Assembly (NCBI GenBank): GCA_903932535.1
Contig: CAIZGR010000311.1
Coordinates: forward strand, 1 to 60,608
Origin: an uncultured Hyphomicrobiales bacterium
GTDB taxonomy: Bacteria > Pseudomonadota > Alphaproteobacteria > Rhizobiales > Beijerinckiaceae
Reading direction: 5' to 3'
DNA length: 60,608 nucleotides
Position 1 is the stretch's first letter; each line of letters starts with the position of its first letter. Shown piece after piece: positions 1 to 11,694 of the stretch. A program made the position numbers and the translations under genes. The notes beneath the pieces are model-generated. The model did no database searches. It had not been told where the DNA came from and saw nothing but the letters and a program-made list of their open reading frames with translations.

Positions 1-777
1 CAGGCGCGCGCCTCGTTCGCGCGGGCCGGCGCTCGCACCGAGCCGAGCCGCCTGTTCGAGACCGGCGGCCTGCGCTGGCGCTTTCCCCGCGCGACGAGCC
101 CGTGCGAAGCGGTGCTCGTCAACACCGGCGGCGGGGCGGCCGGGGGCGATTCCTATCGGATCGCGCTCGCGCTCGAAGCCGGCGCCGCCGTCGAGGCGAC
201 GACCACCGCGGCGGAAAAAATCTACCGCAGCGACGGCCCGCCCGCACGGATCGCAACGACGCTCACGCTCGAAGCCGGCGCTTCGCTCGCGTGGCTGCCG
301 CAGGAGACGCTGCTCTTCGAGGGCGCGCGTCTCGACCGCAAGCTGACGATCGAGATGGCCGCCGGCGCCGAACTGCTCGCCGTCGAGACGCTGGTGTTCG
401 GCCGGCTGGCGATGGGGGAGGCGCGGATCGACGCGTCGCTTCGCGATTCGTGGCGGCTGCGCCGCGCCGGTCGCCTCGTTTTCGCCGACGAGACCCGGCT
501 CGATCATGCGGGCTCGACGCTCGACCGTCCGGCCTCGGGCGCCGGCGCGCGGGCGGTCGCGACGCTCGTCGCGGCGGCCCCCGCGATCGAGGCGCGCCTG
601 CCCGCTCTCAGGGGCGCGCTCGAGGCCCTCGGCGCGGACGTCGAGGCCGGCGCGAGCGCCTTTGACGGGCTCGTCGTCGCGCGCCTGTTGTCGGCGTCGC
701 CGAGCCGGTTGCGCGAGGCTGCGATCACGTCCATTGTCGCGTTGAGCGGACGGCAGCCGCCGCGGTTGTGGCGCTAG
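1..777 (+). CDS. ureD: Urease accessory protein UreD, 5' end missing
   Basis: The frame is open from the first base of the window, so the start lies upstream; about 258 residues are visible and a TAG ends the gene. UreD (UreH) is the scaffold on which UreF and UreG assemble to deliver nickel to the urease apoenzyme in the cytoplasm. The family signature is clear: NTGGGAAGGDSY early (the usual form is PGGGxxGGD), followed by the EATTTAAEKIYRSDG segment and WLPQETLLFEGARLDR, all strongly conserved in UreD. It is followed after 47 bases by the fused ureAB gene on the same strand, the usual ureD-ureABC order. Nothing in the visible part looks damaged. Identification is confident; the N-terminus cannot be judged. 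Confidence 0.93.
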   Translation, partial: QARASFARAGARTEPSRLFETGGLRWRFPRATSPCEAVLVNTGGGAAGGDSYRIALALEAGAAVEATTTAAEKIYRSDGPPARIATTLTLEAGASLAWLPQETLLFEGARLDRKLTIEMAAGAELLAVETLVFGRLAMGEARIDASLRDSWRLRRAGRLVFADETRLDHAGSTLDRPASGAGARAVATLVAAAPAIEARLPALRGALEALGADVEAGASAFDGLVVARLLSASPSRLREAAITSIVALSGRQPPRLWR

Positions 778-824
778 GCTGCGTCTTCAAAGCCTGAAGG
801 GCGAAGCGGACGAGGGGGGAGCGC

Positions 825-1445
825 ATGATTCTGACGCCGCGGGAAAAGGACAAGCTGCTCATCGCCATGGCCGCGATGGTGGCGAGGCGGCGGCTCGAAC
901 GGGGCGTCAAGCTGAACCATCCCGAGGCGGTGGCGTTGATCACCGACTTCGTCGTCGAGGGCGCGCGCGACGGCCGCTCGGTCGCGGAACTGATGGAGGC
1001 CGGCGGCCATGTTCTCACGGCCGATCAGGTGATGGAGGGCGTGGCCTCGATGATCCACGACGTCCAGATCGAGGCGACCTTCCCCGACGGCACGAAGCTC
1101 GTCACCGTCCATCACCCGATCCGCGGCGCGGACGACGCCCATGTCCCCGGCGAGATTTTGGCCGAGCCCGGCGAGATCGTCATGAACGAGGGCCGCGAGA
1201 CGGTGACGCTGGAGGTCTCCAACACCGGCGACCGGCCGATCCAGGTCGGCTCGCACTACCACTTCTTCGAGACCAACCCGGCGCTGAAGTTCGACCGCAA
1301 GAGGACGAAGGGTTTTCGGCTCGACATTCCGGCCGGAACCGCGGTCCGGTTCGAGCCGGGACAATCGCGCACCGTTCGCCTCGTTGCGCTTGCCGGAAAA
1401 CGCGAGGTTTTCGGGTTCCGCCAGGAGGTGATGGGGAAGGTGTAG
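825..1445 (+). CDS. ureAB: Urease gamma-beta fusion subunit (UreAB)
   Basis: Structural subunit of urease, which hydrolyses urea to ammonia and carbamate. The 206-residue protein is a head-to-tail fusion: residues 1-100 are a complete gamma subunit ([48 protein letters not shown]) and residues 101-206 a complete beta subunit ([47 protein letters not shown]). Fused forms are known in Helicobacter and several Hyphomicrobiales, so this is not a sequencing artefact. The start follows a purine-rich GAGGGGGGAGC. Normally ureC follows directly; here the two are 1.68 kb apart because two toxin-antitoxin modules and a ureC fragment lie between them. Confidence 0.95.
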   Translation: MILTPREKDKLLIAMAAMVARRRLERGVKLNHPEAVALITDFVVEGARDGRSVAELMEAGGHVLTADQVMEGVASMIHDVQIEATFPDGTKLVTVHHPIRGADDAHVPGEILAEPGEIVMNEGRETVTLEVSNTGDRPIQVGSHYHFFETNPALKFDRKRTKGFRLDIPAGTAVRFEPGQSRTVRLVALAGKREVFGFRQEVMGKV

Positions 1446-1510
1446 CCTCTCGCCCATTTTCTGCTTGTGGGAAAGGGCAGGGCGAGGGAAGCGAGCGAAA
1501 GGAGGTCCTG

Positions 1511-1807
1511 ATGGCCAAGCCAGCGCCGTCCGACCCGAAATCGAGAGTGCGCATGACGCGCGAGGGGCTTATGCCCGTGCCGGCGGACATCCGGCAGAAG
1601 TGGAACCTGAAGCCGGGCGACGATCTGTCGTTCGACGCGCCGGAGCCGGACCTCGTGCGCTTGCGGCCGATCAAGAGAAGAAGCTTGTTTGAGCGGCTCG
1701 ACGAATTGAAGCTTCCACCGCTCGGGCGCCCCCTCAGGCAAGAAGACATTGAAGCTGCGATTACCGAGGCCGTGACGGACAAGGAACGGCGGTCCCGGGG
1801 GACATGA
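1511..1807 (+). CDS. vapB: VapB-type antitoxin, AbrB/SpoVT fold (module 1)
   Basis: A 98-residue DNA-binding antitoxin. Residues about 14-55 carry a swapped-hairpin AbrB pattern (MTREGLMPVPADIRQKWNLKPGDDLSF), and the C-terminal half is the charged tail that would wrap the toxin (LRQEDIEAAITEAVTDKERRSRG). A strong AAAGGAGG lies 8 bases before the ATG. Its stop overlaps the toxin start as ATGA, so the pair is translationally coupled. The protein should repress its own operon and neutralise the VapC next to it. It is clearly related to the second VapB at 2410, sharing the ITEA...DRRSRG/KERRSRG ending. The basic N-terminal half lacks the usual TSKGQITxP, so it is the more diverged copy. Confidence 0.85.
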   Translation: MAKPAPSDPKSRVRMTREGLMPVPADIRQKWNLKPGDDLSFDAPEPDLVRLRPIKRRSLFERLDELKLPPLGRPLRQEDIEAAITEAVTDKERRSRGT

Positions 1808-2211
1808 TGATCGGCCTCGACACCAACGTCTTGTTGCGTCTCGGCGACGACGACGACAAAGCGCAACGCGACCGTGCGCGCGCCCTGGTTCTCGCGCAGG
1901 GCGAAGGCGGCTGTTACGTCAACGAGATCGTGCCCGTGGAGTTCGCCTGGACCCTGACGCGTTCTTACAAGCTATCGCGTGACGACGTCGCCAAGCGCCT
2001 CGCCCTCAGTCTTGATTCACCGGAATTCGTGATCGGCGGTTTCGCGGAAGCGCAGCGCGCGTTGGATCGATTTCGTACAGAGCCTGCCGATTTCGCCGAC
2101 TATTTTCTCGCCGAACTGAACGCCTCGGCTGGCTGCGCGACGACGGAGACTTTCGACGGCGACGCGCTGAAATCAGGCGAGCCGTTCTCCAGCGTTCCCA
2201 TTTCGCCATGA
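1804..2211 (+). CDS. vapC: VapC-type PIN-domain toxin ribonuclease (module 1)
   Basis: A 135-residue PIN-domain endoribonuclease, toxin of the first VapBC pair. The acidic active-site residues are in place: LDTNVLLRL near the start, VEFAWTL near residue 40, DYF near residue 99 and TFDGDAL near residue 119. It looks intact and probably active. Compared with the second VapC at 2712 the loop after LLRL is shifted (GDDDDKAQ versus FIEDDAAQ), otherwise the two are clear paralogues. Its TGA stop overlaps an ATG that opens a short frame encoding the beginning of a urease alpha chain, so the module sits exactly at the old ureAB-ureC junction. Targets cannot be read from the sequence. Confidence 0.87.
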   Translation: MMIGLDTNVLLRLGDDDDKAQRDRARALVLAQGEGGCYVNEIVPVEFAWTLTRSYKLSRDDVAKRLALSLDSPEFVIGGFAEAQRALDRFRTEPADFADYFLAELNASAGCATTETFDGDALKSGEPFSSVPISP

Positions 2212-2306
2212 ACCGGCCGCCCCATGCCCAGCAACCCGATCTTCCCAGCGCCGCCTATTCCGACATGTTCGGCCATAAGACCGGCGACCGCGTCCGCCTC
2301 GCCGAC
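2208..2306 (+). pseudogene. N-terminal fragment of a second ureC (urease alpha)
   Basis: The ATG overlaps the stop of the preceding vapC. After eleven unrelated codons the frame reads [22 protein letters not shown], which matches the start of the intact UreC at 3124 ([22 protein letters not shown]) at 17 of 22 positions. The match ends abruptly at codon 33, where the sequence turns into the promoter region of the next vapBC module. The differences from the intact gene show that this is not a fresh local duplication; it is either an old copy or a different allele. It cannot encode a functional subunit. Confidence 0.8.
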
Positions 2307-2409
2307 GGGCAAGGGGGCGATGGGGAGGTGCGAGCGGAATGCGCTCGAGTGCTTGCATTACCGACATGCGCTCCTTACTCTCGAATAGGTAAGGAAACGG
2401 GAGGAGCCA
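2307..2409 (+). promoter_or_regulatory. Leader of vapBC module 2 with a repeated octamer
   Basis: The 103 bases between the broken ureC fragment and the second vapB contain two direct copies of ATGCGCTC (2339-2346 and 2366-2373, 27 bases apart), and the first lies in a small palindrome GAGCGGAATGCGCTC. Paired elements in front of a vapBC operon are typical VapB binding sites, but this role is inferred. A good ribosome site GGAGGAG precedes the ATG at 2410. Confidence 0.35.
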
Positions 2410-2715
2410 ATGACTGCGGCTCGACGGAAGGCCGAACAGGATTTCGGCGAGGCGACCGTCACCAGCAAAGGGCAGATCACCGTGCCGAACGCGTTGCGTC
2501 AGGCGCTCGGCGTCGAGACGGGCGACCGGCTCCGCTTCGTACAGGCGGAGGACGGATCGATCCGGCTCGAGGCCAGGAAGCGGCGTCGGATCGTTGATTT
2601 CGCCCGAGCCAACGCGTTTTGCGTCGGAGAAGCGGGTCTTGATCTCGACAAGGCGATCGACGAATCGATCACCGAGGCGATGCTCGAGCGGGACCGGCGA
2701 AGCCGGGGCGCGTGA
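2410..2715 (+). CDS. vapB: VapB-type antitoxin, AbrB/SpoVT fold (module 2)
   Basis: A 101-residue AbrB-family antitoxin with the textbook motif VTSKGQITVPNALRQALGV (residues about 16-34) followed by GDRLRFV and a C-terminal acidic/basic tail ending ERDRRSRGA that should bind the toxin. GGAGGAG lies just upstream of the ATG. The stop overlaps the GTG start of vapC (GTGA), giving translational coupling. As in other AbrB-type antitoxins the N-terminal dimer probably binds the promoter region at 2307-2409. It is paralogous to the VapB at 1511 but closer to the family consensus. It lies directly between a ureC fragment and the intact ureC. Confidence 0.9.
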   Translation: MTAARRKAEQDFGEATVTSKGQITVPNALRQALGVETGDRLRFVQAEDGSIRLEARKRRRIVDFARANAFCVGEAGLDLDKAIDESITEAMLERDRRSRGA

Positions 2716-3116
2716 AGGGCATGATCGGCCTCGACACCAACGTTCTTCTCCGGCTGTTCATCGAGGACGATGCTGCGCAATCCGAGCGCGCGCGGCGCCT
2801 CGTCGACGCCTCGGCGGCGAATGCGCCGTGCGTGGTCAATCCGGTCGTGCTCGCCGAGTTCGCCTGGACGCTTGCGAGACGCGGCAAGCGAGATCGGTCG
2901 GAAGTCGCCCGCCTGATCGCGGGCGTTCTTTCGATGGACGACCTCGAAATTCCCTACCGCGACGCCGCCGAGGGGGCGCTTGCCGCCTTTCGGTCAGGCA
3001 AGGCCGATTTCCCCGACTATTTCCTGTCCGAGATCGACGCCGAGCTCGGTTGCGCCTCGACCGCGACGTTCGACCGCGACGCGCTCGATTCCCCCGCCTT
3101 CTCCCCCGTGCCGTGA
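2712..3116 (+). CDS. vapC: VapC-type PIN-domain toxin ribonuclease (module 2)
   Basis: A 134-residue PIN-domain toxin. The GTG start overlaps the vapB stop; an ATG three codons later (2721) gives the more typical N-terminus [17 protein letters not shown]. Active-site acids are present in LDTN, AEFAWTL (near residue 56), DYF (near 100) and TFDRDAL (near 118). Intact by inspection. It ends 7 bases before the ATG of ureC, so ureC must be translated from a transcript that also carries the toxin, or from a promoter inside vapBC. That makes urease alpha-subunit expression dependent on the toxin-antitoxin operon unless transcription from ureD reads through both modules. Confidence 0.9.
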   Translation: MKGMIGLDTNVLLRLFIEDDAAQSERARRLVDASAANAPCVVNPVVLAEFAWTLARRGKRDRSEVARLIAGVLSMDDLEIPYRDAAEGALAAFRSGKADFPDYFLSEIDAELGCASTATFDRDALDSPAFSPVP

Positions 3117-3123
3117 GCCTCTC

Positions 3124-4836
<1,713 letters not shown>

Positions 4837-4845
4837 GGGGGGGCC

Positions 4846-4971
4846 AGCCGCACGCGCTATTTCGGTCTGACCCCCGGCTTCTTTCTCGGCTTGCAGGCGG
4901 ATCACGACCTCATGGAGCGCCGCCGTGAACTCGGTCCCGCCCTCGAACGCATCGCCCGGCGGGCGGCGTGA
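4846..4971 (+). pseudogene. C-terminal fragment of a HigA-type antitoxin
   Basis: Starting ten bases after the ureC stop, an open stretch without a start codon reads SRTRYFGLTPGFFLGLQADH and continues to a TGA at 4969-4971. This is the end of a HigA/XRE-family addiction antidote, whose typical form is ARYFGTSPxFWLxLQxxYDL followed by a short charged tail. The helix-turn-helix half and any HigB toxin are absent. It is therefore a third toxin-antitoxin remnant at the urease locus, lying between the intact ureC and a ureC tail fragment. No function is expected. Confidence 0.65.
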
Positions 4972-4991
4972 TGGCCGGCGCGCGATGGATG

Positions 4992-5139
4992 CGCACCGTC
5001 GGCAAGGCGAGCATGATCGACAACGGCGCGACGACGAGGGATCGCGATCGACGCCGAAACGCGCGCGGTGACGGCGGACGGCGCGCTTCTGGCGCCCGCG
5101 CCCGCGCCGGCGACGATGGCGACGGCCCGATACCGCAGC
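4992..5139 (+). pseudogene. Frameshifted C-terminal fragment of another ureC
   Basis: Two successive frames together spell a decayed UreC tail. Bases 4992-5036 give RTVGKASMIDNGATT, matching [16 protein letters not shown] of the intact protein; after a one-base shift near 5037-5040, bases 5041-5133 give IAIDAETRAVTADGALL and then MATARY, matching [17 protein letters not shown] and MAQRY. There is no stop codon at the expected end. Together with the N-terminal fragment at 2208 this shows that at least one further ureC copy once existed here, outside the present vapBC-ureC-higA segment. Not translatable into a functional product. Confidence 0.78.
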
Positions 5140-5239
5140 GCATCAAACGGCCGCGCATCGCATATGATTCTAAGAATAACGCCCTTATCCGCGGGCGAGC
5201 GCTCCGATCGTGGCCGGCGCGGTCGCCCGCGGCGCGCGC

Positions 5240-7231
<1,992 letters not shown>

Positions 7232-8575
7232 ATGGCGCGCAAGTATTTCGGCACCGACGGCATTCGCGGCAGGGCCAACGTCAAGATCACCGCGGATATC
7301 GCGATGAAGGTCGGTCAGGCGGCGGGCCTCGCCTTCCAGCGCGGCGAGCACCGGCACCGCGTGGTGATCGGCAAGGACACGCGCCTGTCGAGCTACATGA
7401 TCGAATACGCCCTCGTCGCGGGCTTCACCTCGGTTGGCGTCGACGTGCTGCTGCTCGGCCCCGTGCCGACGCCTGCCGTCGCCATGCTCACCCGGTCGAT
7501 GCGCTGCGACCTCGGGGTGATGATCTCGGCCTCGCACAACCCTTACGAGGACAACGGCATCAAGCTGTTCGGGCCCGACGGTTTCAAGCTCTCCGACGAG
7601 GTCGAGACGCGGATCGAAACCCTGATGGACGGCGAGGTGACACCGTTGCTCGCGCGCTCGCCCGACCTTGGCCGCGCCAAGCGCATCGACGACGTGCAGG
7701 CGCGCTACATCGAATTCGCCAAGCGGACGCTCGGCCGCGAGGTCACGTTCGAGGGCCTGCGGGTCGTCATCGACTGCGCCAACGGCGCGGGCTACAAGGT
7801 CGCGCCCGAAGCGCTTTGGGAACTCGGGGCCGAGGTCATCAAGATCGGCGTCGAGCCCAACGGGCTCAACATCAACGCCGATGTCGGCTCGACCGCCCCG
7901 GAGGCGCTCGCCCGCAAGGTGCGCGAGATGCGGGCCGATGTCGGCATCGCCCTCGACGGCGACGCCGACCGCCTGATCATCGTCGACGAGAAGGGGCACG
8001 TGGTCGACGGCGACCAGGTGATGGCGGTGATCGCGGAAAGCTGGCGCGAAGACGGACGGCTGGCGAAGCCCGGCGTCGTCGCCACCGTGATGTCCAACCT
8101 CGGCCTCGAGCGCTATCTCGAAGGGCTCGGCCTGACGCTCGAGCGCACGGCGGTCGGCGACCGCTACGTGATCGAGCGGATGCTCGCGCAAGGCTACAAC
8201 GTCGGCGGCGAGCAGTCGGGCCACATCATCTTCTCCGACTATTGCACGACGGGCGACGGCCTCGTGTCGGCGCTGCAGGTTCTGGCGGTGGTGCAGAAGA
8301 TCGGCAAGCCGGTCAGCGAGGTCTGCCACCGCTTCGACCCGTACCCACAAGTGCTGCGCAGCGTCCGCTTCAGCGGCGGCAAGCCGCTGGAAGACCCAGC
8401 GGTCGCCAAGGCCATCGCCGATGCGACGGCCCGGCTCGAAGGCCGCGGCCGTCTCGTCATCCGCCCATCCGGCACCGAGCCGGTCATCCGGGTGATGGGC
8501 GAGGCGGACGACAAGGCTCTGGTCGACGCGGCCGTCAGCGACATCTGCGAGGCGGTCGCCCACGCCGCCGCGTGA
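7232..8575 (+). CDS. glmM: Phosphoglucosamine mutase
   Basis: Converts glucosamine 6-phosphate to glucosamine 1-phosphate, the step before UDP-GlcNAc for peptidoglycan and lipopolysaccharide. The start at 7232 is chosen for the standard N-terminus [17 protein letters not shown] and the GAGGAGG ribosome site; an upstream in-frame ATG at 7193 is less likely. The protein has 447 residues. Motifs in order: the phosphoserine [18 protein letters not shown] near residue 100, DGDADRL near 240, [10 protein letters not shown] near 325 and [17 protein letters not shown] near the C-terminus. In many alphaproteobacteria glmM follows ftsH and folP; here it stands alone beside pgm. Essential in related bacteria. 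Confidence 0.96.
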   Translation: MARKYFGTDGIRGRANVKITADIAMKVGQAAGLAFQRGEHRHRVVIGKDTRLSSYMIEYALVAGFTSVGVDVLLLGPVPTPAVAMLTRSMRCDLGVMISASHNPYEDNGIKLFGPDGFKLSDEVETRIETLMDGEVTPLLARSPDLGRAKRIDDVQARYIEFAKRTLGREVTFEGLRVVIDCANGAGYKVAPEALWELGAEVIKIGVEPNGLNINADVGSTAPEALARKVREMRADVGIALDGDADRLIIVDEKGHVVDGDQVMAVIAESWREDGRLAKPGVVATVMSNLGLERYLEGLGLTLERTAVGDRYVIERMLAQGYNVGGEQSGHIIFSDYCTTGDGLVSALQVLAVVQKIGKPVSEVCHRFDPYPQVLRSVRFSGGKPLEDPAVAKAIADATARLEGRGRLVIRPSGTEPVIRVMGEADDKALVDAAVSDICEAVAHAAA

Positions 8576-8590
8576 CGCGCCCGGCGGCCG

Positions 8591-9061
8591 TCAATAGCCG
8601 CGGGCGATCCAATCGGCGAAGGCCCGCGCGAGCGCCGTCACGCGCGCGCGATTGGACTGTTCGACCATGACGTTGTCCTGCGGCATCGGGTAGTAGGTGG
8701 TGGTGGCGCGCAGCGGATGCGTGACGCCCCCGGAGGTCACTTCGCCGATCATCTGGTCGGCAGACCCGCCGGCCGGGCCGACCCCGCCGCTGTTCGGGCC
8801 GAGCAGGACATAATCGATCCGAACGGACACCGGCGTTCCGGCCTCGCCGCGGCTGGCGAGCGCGGCCTCGATTGCGCCGGGCAATTCCTGCGCAACCCAG
8901 CCTGCCGTCGGCTCGCCGGAATTCGCGAGCAGCGGGCCGACGTCGACGCGAACGCCGCCCGCCTGACGAGGCTGCGCCGCCGCGGCCTGGAACGGCAGCG
9001 CGGCGGCCGAGGCCAGCATCGCCGCGAGCGCGGTGCGGCGATCGAGGGTCGAAACAGACAT
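8591..9061 (-). CDS. Exported hypothetical protein with a Tat-like signal
   Basis: A 156-residue protein; the start at 9061 is chosen because it gives STLDRRTALAAMLASAAALP, a twin-arginine-type leader with an alanine-rich hydrophobic core and a likely cleavage after AAAA near residue 30. The mature part has no domain I recognise; it contains a glycine-rich loop (GPNSGGVGPAGGSADQ) near residue 92 and the end ALARAFADWIARGY. Its stop is 15 bases from the glmM stop, so the two genes converge. A periplasmic role is inferred from the leader alone. Confidence 0.7.
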   Translation of the reverse strand: MSVSTLDRRTALAAMLASAAALPFQAAAAQPRQAGGVRVDVGPLLANSGEPTAGWVAQELPGAIEAALASRGEAGTPVSVRIDYVLLGPNSGGVGPAGGSADQMIGEVTSGGVTHPLRATTTYYPMPQDNVMVEQSNRARVTALARAFADWIARGY

Positions 9062-9305
9062 CGAAACGTCTCCCTCTTCAACGGGCGTCGAAGCGCCCCA
9101 TCCATCGCCCCCCGCTTCGGTACGGACCGGCGGGCCGCCCGGATTTGCTGCGCTCTTCATATGCGGGCGCGACGCCGGGAATTCGAGAGGGGCAGATGCG
9201 CGGCGACCCCAAGTCACCGATCGACGGGGCCCTCGCATCAGGCCCCAAAAATACGGCTGGCAAGAACGGCGAATCGCCGTAACATGCCGTCCGTTGTCAA
9301 CAGCC

Positions 9306-9321
9306 GAAAGGAGGTGATCCA
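9306..9321 (+). promoter_or_regulatory. 16-base perfect complement of the 16S rRNA 3' end
   Basis: GAAAGGAGGTGATCCA is the exact reverse complement of the last bases of bacterial 16S rRNA (TGGATCACCTCCTTTC). It is a far longer Shine-Dalgarno than any other in the window. The sequence beyond it does not continue into 16S, so this is not an rRNA fragment. The core AGGAGG is 7 bases from a GTG that opens a 24-codon frame. Confidence 0.75.
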
Positions 9322-9396
9322 GTGTCTCATTGTCATCAGCCCCGTGTGATCGACAGGGCCTGGGTCCTTGCCCCCGCGAAGGATTTGCGCGCGTAG
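9322..9396 (+). CDS. Micro-ORF of 24 codons behind the extreme ribosome site
   Basis: A GTG at ideal distance from the 16-base anti-rRNA site begins a frame that encodes MSHCHQPRVIDRAWVLAPAK and four more residues before TAG. The product is basic and has a Cys flanked by two His near the start. A rho-independent terminator follows 60 bases downstream, so the whole unit is a transcript of only a few hundred bases. It may be a real small protein, a leader peptide or the translated part of a regulatory RNA. Function unknown. Alternatively the same RNA could titrate ribosomes. The stop is followed by about 60 bases with no further frame. Confidence 0.5.
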   Translation: MSHCHQPRVIDRAWVLAPAKDLRA

Positions 9397-9455
9397 CGTC
9401 CGCAAAGGGCACGTGACCTTAAAGCCCCTGCGGACTCGCGCGGGCCACGACAATG

Positions 9456-9490
9456 GAAGAGCCGTTCCCTCGGGGGCGGCTCTTCTCTTT
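9456..9490 (+). terminator. Rho-independent terminator of the micro-ORF transcript
   Basis: GAAGAGCCG (9456-9464) pairs perfectly with CGGCTCTTC (9477-9485); the 12-base interior can pair further, and the stem is followed by TCTTTTGC. It is the clearest intrinsic terminator in the window. Confidence 0.8.
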
Positions 9491-9521
9491 TGCTGATCTG
9501 CGACGCCGCACGTTCATGCGT

Positions 9522-9809
9522 CTAAAGGCACTTGATCGCGCACTTGTCCATGCACAGCGCTGTCCCGCCGCACTCGTCGTAGCACTTCTGAAGGCAGTCG
9601 TTTGTCGGATCGCGGGTATCCGCGCTGCGAAAGACTCGCGCCGTCCCACTGGCGAAAGATACGCGGTAGGCTTCTCCCTGATCGTTGGCCACGACGAGCG
9701 TTCCGCCGTCGAGAGTCATCCGGATCGGCGGCCGATCACGAGCTTCCAACGTTATCTTTGCCTCAGGCCCGAGTTCGCGCAGGGCCGCCACGCATTCCGA
9801 AAGTCTCAT
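9522..9809 (-). CDS. Small protein with a twin CX3C six-cysteine tail
   Basis: A 95-residue protein preceded by a strong GGGAGGGAGG ribosome site. The N-terminal 70 residues look like a small beta-rich domain (KITLEARDRPPIRMTLDGGT, VVANDQGEAYRVSF) and there is no signal peptide. The last 24 residues hold six cysteines in a symmetric pattern C-x3-C-x3-C-x5-C-x3-C-x3-C. Helical hairpins with CX3C pairs bind metals or form disulfides, so metal binding or redox sensing is a reasonable guess, but I do not recognise the family. It converges with the micro-ORF transcript and lies downstream of actP on the same strand, 200 bases away. A modified-peptide precursor is another possibility. Confidence 0.65.
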   Translation of the reverse strand: MRLSECVAALRELGPEAKITLEARDRPPIRMTLDGGTLVVANDQGEAYRVSFASGTARVFRSADTRDPTNDCLQKCYDECGGTALCMDKCAIKCL

Positions 9810-10011
9810 GTCCTCCCTCCCTGGCCCGCGCTCTCGCGGAACGCACGGGGCTTCGGCTCCACATTATCGGAAAGAACGCGAGGCGCAAGGCATTGTTCTT
9901 GCCGGCGGGAAAGAATGCCGAGCGACAGCCGCACGCCCGCCGGGGCAAACGAGACAGGCGCCCGGCCGAAGCCGGACGCCCTCCCTTCGGATCGGTCGAC
10001 CCGTCGTCGGC

Positions 10012-11694
10012 TCAGTGGGACACGGCGGTGTCGGCGCCGATGCCGGTCTGCGACCGGACGTACTGGGCTTCGAACGCTTCCCGCTCCGCCTTCGCCGTCT
10101 CCGAGTTGTCGGTCACCGAGAACAGCCAACAGCTGAAAAAGGCGAGCGGCATGGTGAACAACGCCGGCGAGACGTAGGGAAACCACGCCGAGCCCTTCGG
10201 ATTGCCCAACACCGCTTCCCATATGCCCGGGCTGACGATGGTGAGCGCGACCGCGCTCGAGAGGCCGACGAAACCGCCGATCACCGCGCCGCGCGTGGTC
10301 AGCCCCTTCCACAGCATCGAGAGCAGCACGACCGGGAAGTTCGCGCTGGCCGCGACCGCGAAGGCGAGGCCGACCATGAAGGCGACGTTGATCTTCTCGA
10401 ACACGAAGCCGAGCGCGATCGCGAAGATGCCGAGAACGATCGTGGTGATCCGCGACACGAACACCTCCGAGCCCTCCTCGACCCTGCCGCGCCGGATGAC
10501 GCTGGCGTAAAGGTCGTGGCTGACGGCGCTCGCGCCCGACAGCGTCAGGCCCGACACCACCGCCAGGATCGTGGCGAAGGCCACCGCCGCGATGAAGCCC
10601 TTCATCAGGTTTCCGCCGACGGCGTGGGCGAGGTGGATCGCCGGCATGTTGCCGCCGCCCAGGAGCGCGTTCTTGACGTCGTCGCCGACATGGTAGACCG
10701 GGTCGGTCGAAACCAGCACGATCGCGCCGAAGCCGAGGATGAAGGTGAGGATGTAGAAGTAGCCGATGAAGGTGGTGGCCCAGAACACCGACTTGCGCGC
10801 TTCCTTGGCGTTGCCCACGGTGAAGAAGCGCATCAGGATGTGGGGCAGTCCCGCCGTGCCGAACATCAGCGCGATGCCGAGCGAGAAGGCGTTGATCGGA
10901 TTGGCGACCGCGGCGCCGGGCGCGAGGATCGCGTCGTGCTTGGGATGGACCTCGATCGCCTTGGCGATCAACGCGTTGAAGTCGAAGTTGAACTGAGCGA
11001 GCACGAGCCCCGCCATCAGCGTCGAGCCGCCGAGCAGGAGCCCGGCCTTGATGATCTGCACCCAGGTGGTGGCGATCATGCCGCCGAAGGTGACGTAGAC
11101 GATCATCAGGATTCCGACGATCACCACCGCTCCGTAATAGGGCAGGCCGAACAGCAGCTGGATCAGTTGCCCCGCCCCGACCATCTGCGCGATCAGGTAG
11201 AAGGCGACGGTGACCAGCGTGCTGGTGGCGGCGAAAGTGCGCACCGGCGTCGCCTGGAGCCGGTAGGCCGCGACGTCGGCGAGCGTGAAGCGGCCGAGGT
11301 TGCGCAGCGGCTCGGCCATCAGGAACATGATGATCGGCCAGCCGACCAAGAAGCCGATGGAGTAGATCAGGCCGTAATAGCCGCCCGTGTAGACGAGCGC
11401 GGTGATGCCGAGGAAGGAAGCGGCGGACATGTAGTCGCCGGCGATGGCGACGCCGTTCTGGAAGCCGGTGATGCCGCCGCCCGCGGCGTAGAAATCCTTG
11501 GTCGTGCGGGTGTGGCCGGCCGCCCAATAGGTGATGCCGAGCGTCACGACGACGAAGGCGACGAAAATGATGATGGCGTTCCAGTCGGTCGCCTGCATCG
11601 TGCCCGCCTCGATCGGGCCGGCGGCCCAGGCCGCTCCCGCCGAGAGGCTGAGCGCGCCCGCGAGCGCGCCCCTGTGCAAGATAGCGCGTGTCAC
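10012..11694 (-). CDS. actP: Cation/acetate symporter ActP
   Basis: Sodium:solute symporter family permease of 560 residues for acetate and other short monocarboxylates in the inner membrane. An N-terminal hydrophobic segment (residues 1-24) resembles a signal sequence, as in E. coli ActP, followed by about 13 membrane helices. Family signatures include [21 protein letters not shown] near residue 110, [20 protein letters not shown] near 220 and [20 protein letters not shown] near 300. Its start overlaps the stop of the small DUF485 gene by four bases (ATGA), giving the conserved yjcH-actP operon. Acetate uptake fits an organism that makes polyhydroxyalkanoate (phasins at 34.9 kb). Confidence 0.95.
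   Translation of the reverse strand: MTRAILHRGALAGALSLSAGAAWAAGPIEAGTMQATDWNAIIIFVAFVVVTLGITYWAAGHTRTTKDFYAAGGGITGFQNGVAIAGDYMSAASFLGITALVYTGGYYGLIYSIGFLVGWPIIMFLMAEPLRNLGRFTLADVAAYRLQATPVRTFAATSTLVTVAFYLIAQMVGAGQLIQLLFGLPYYGAVVIVGILMIVYVTFGGMIATTWVQIIKAGLLLGGSTLMAGLVLAQFNFDFNALIAKAIEVHPKHDAILAPGAAVANPINAFSLGIALMFGTAGLPHILMRFFTVGNAKEARKSVFWATTFIGYFYILTFILGFGAIVLVSTDPVYHVGDDVKNALLGGGNMPAIHLAHAVGGNLMKGFIAAVAFATILAVVSGLTLSGASAVSHDLYASVIRRGRVEEGSEVFVSRITTIVLGIFAIALGFVFEKINVAFMVGLAFAVAASANFPVVLLSMLWKGLTTRGAVIGGFVGLSSAVALTIVSPGIWEAVLGNPKGSAWFPYVSPALFTMPLAFFSCWLFSVTDNSETAKAEREAFEAQYVRSQTGIGADTAVSH

Noticed and set aside
9306..9321. Idea that the 16-base motif is a fragment of a 16S rRNA gene
   Set aside because: The flanking bases on both sides do not continue into 16S or the spacer, and a terminator and start codon are correctly placed for a small gene.
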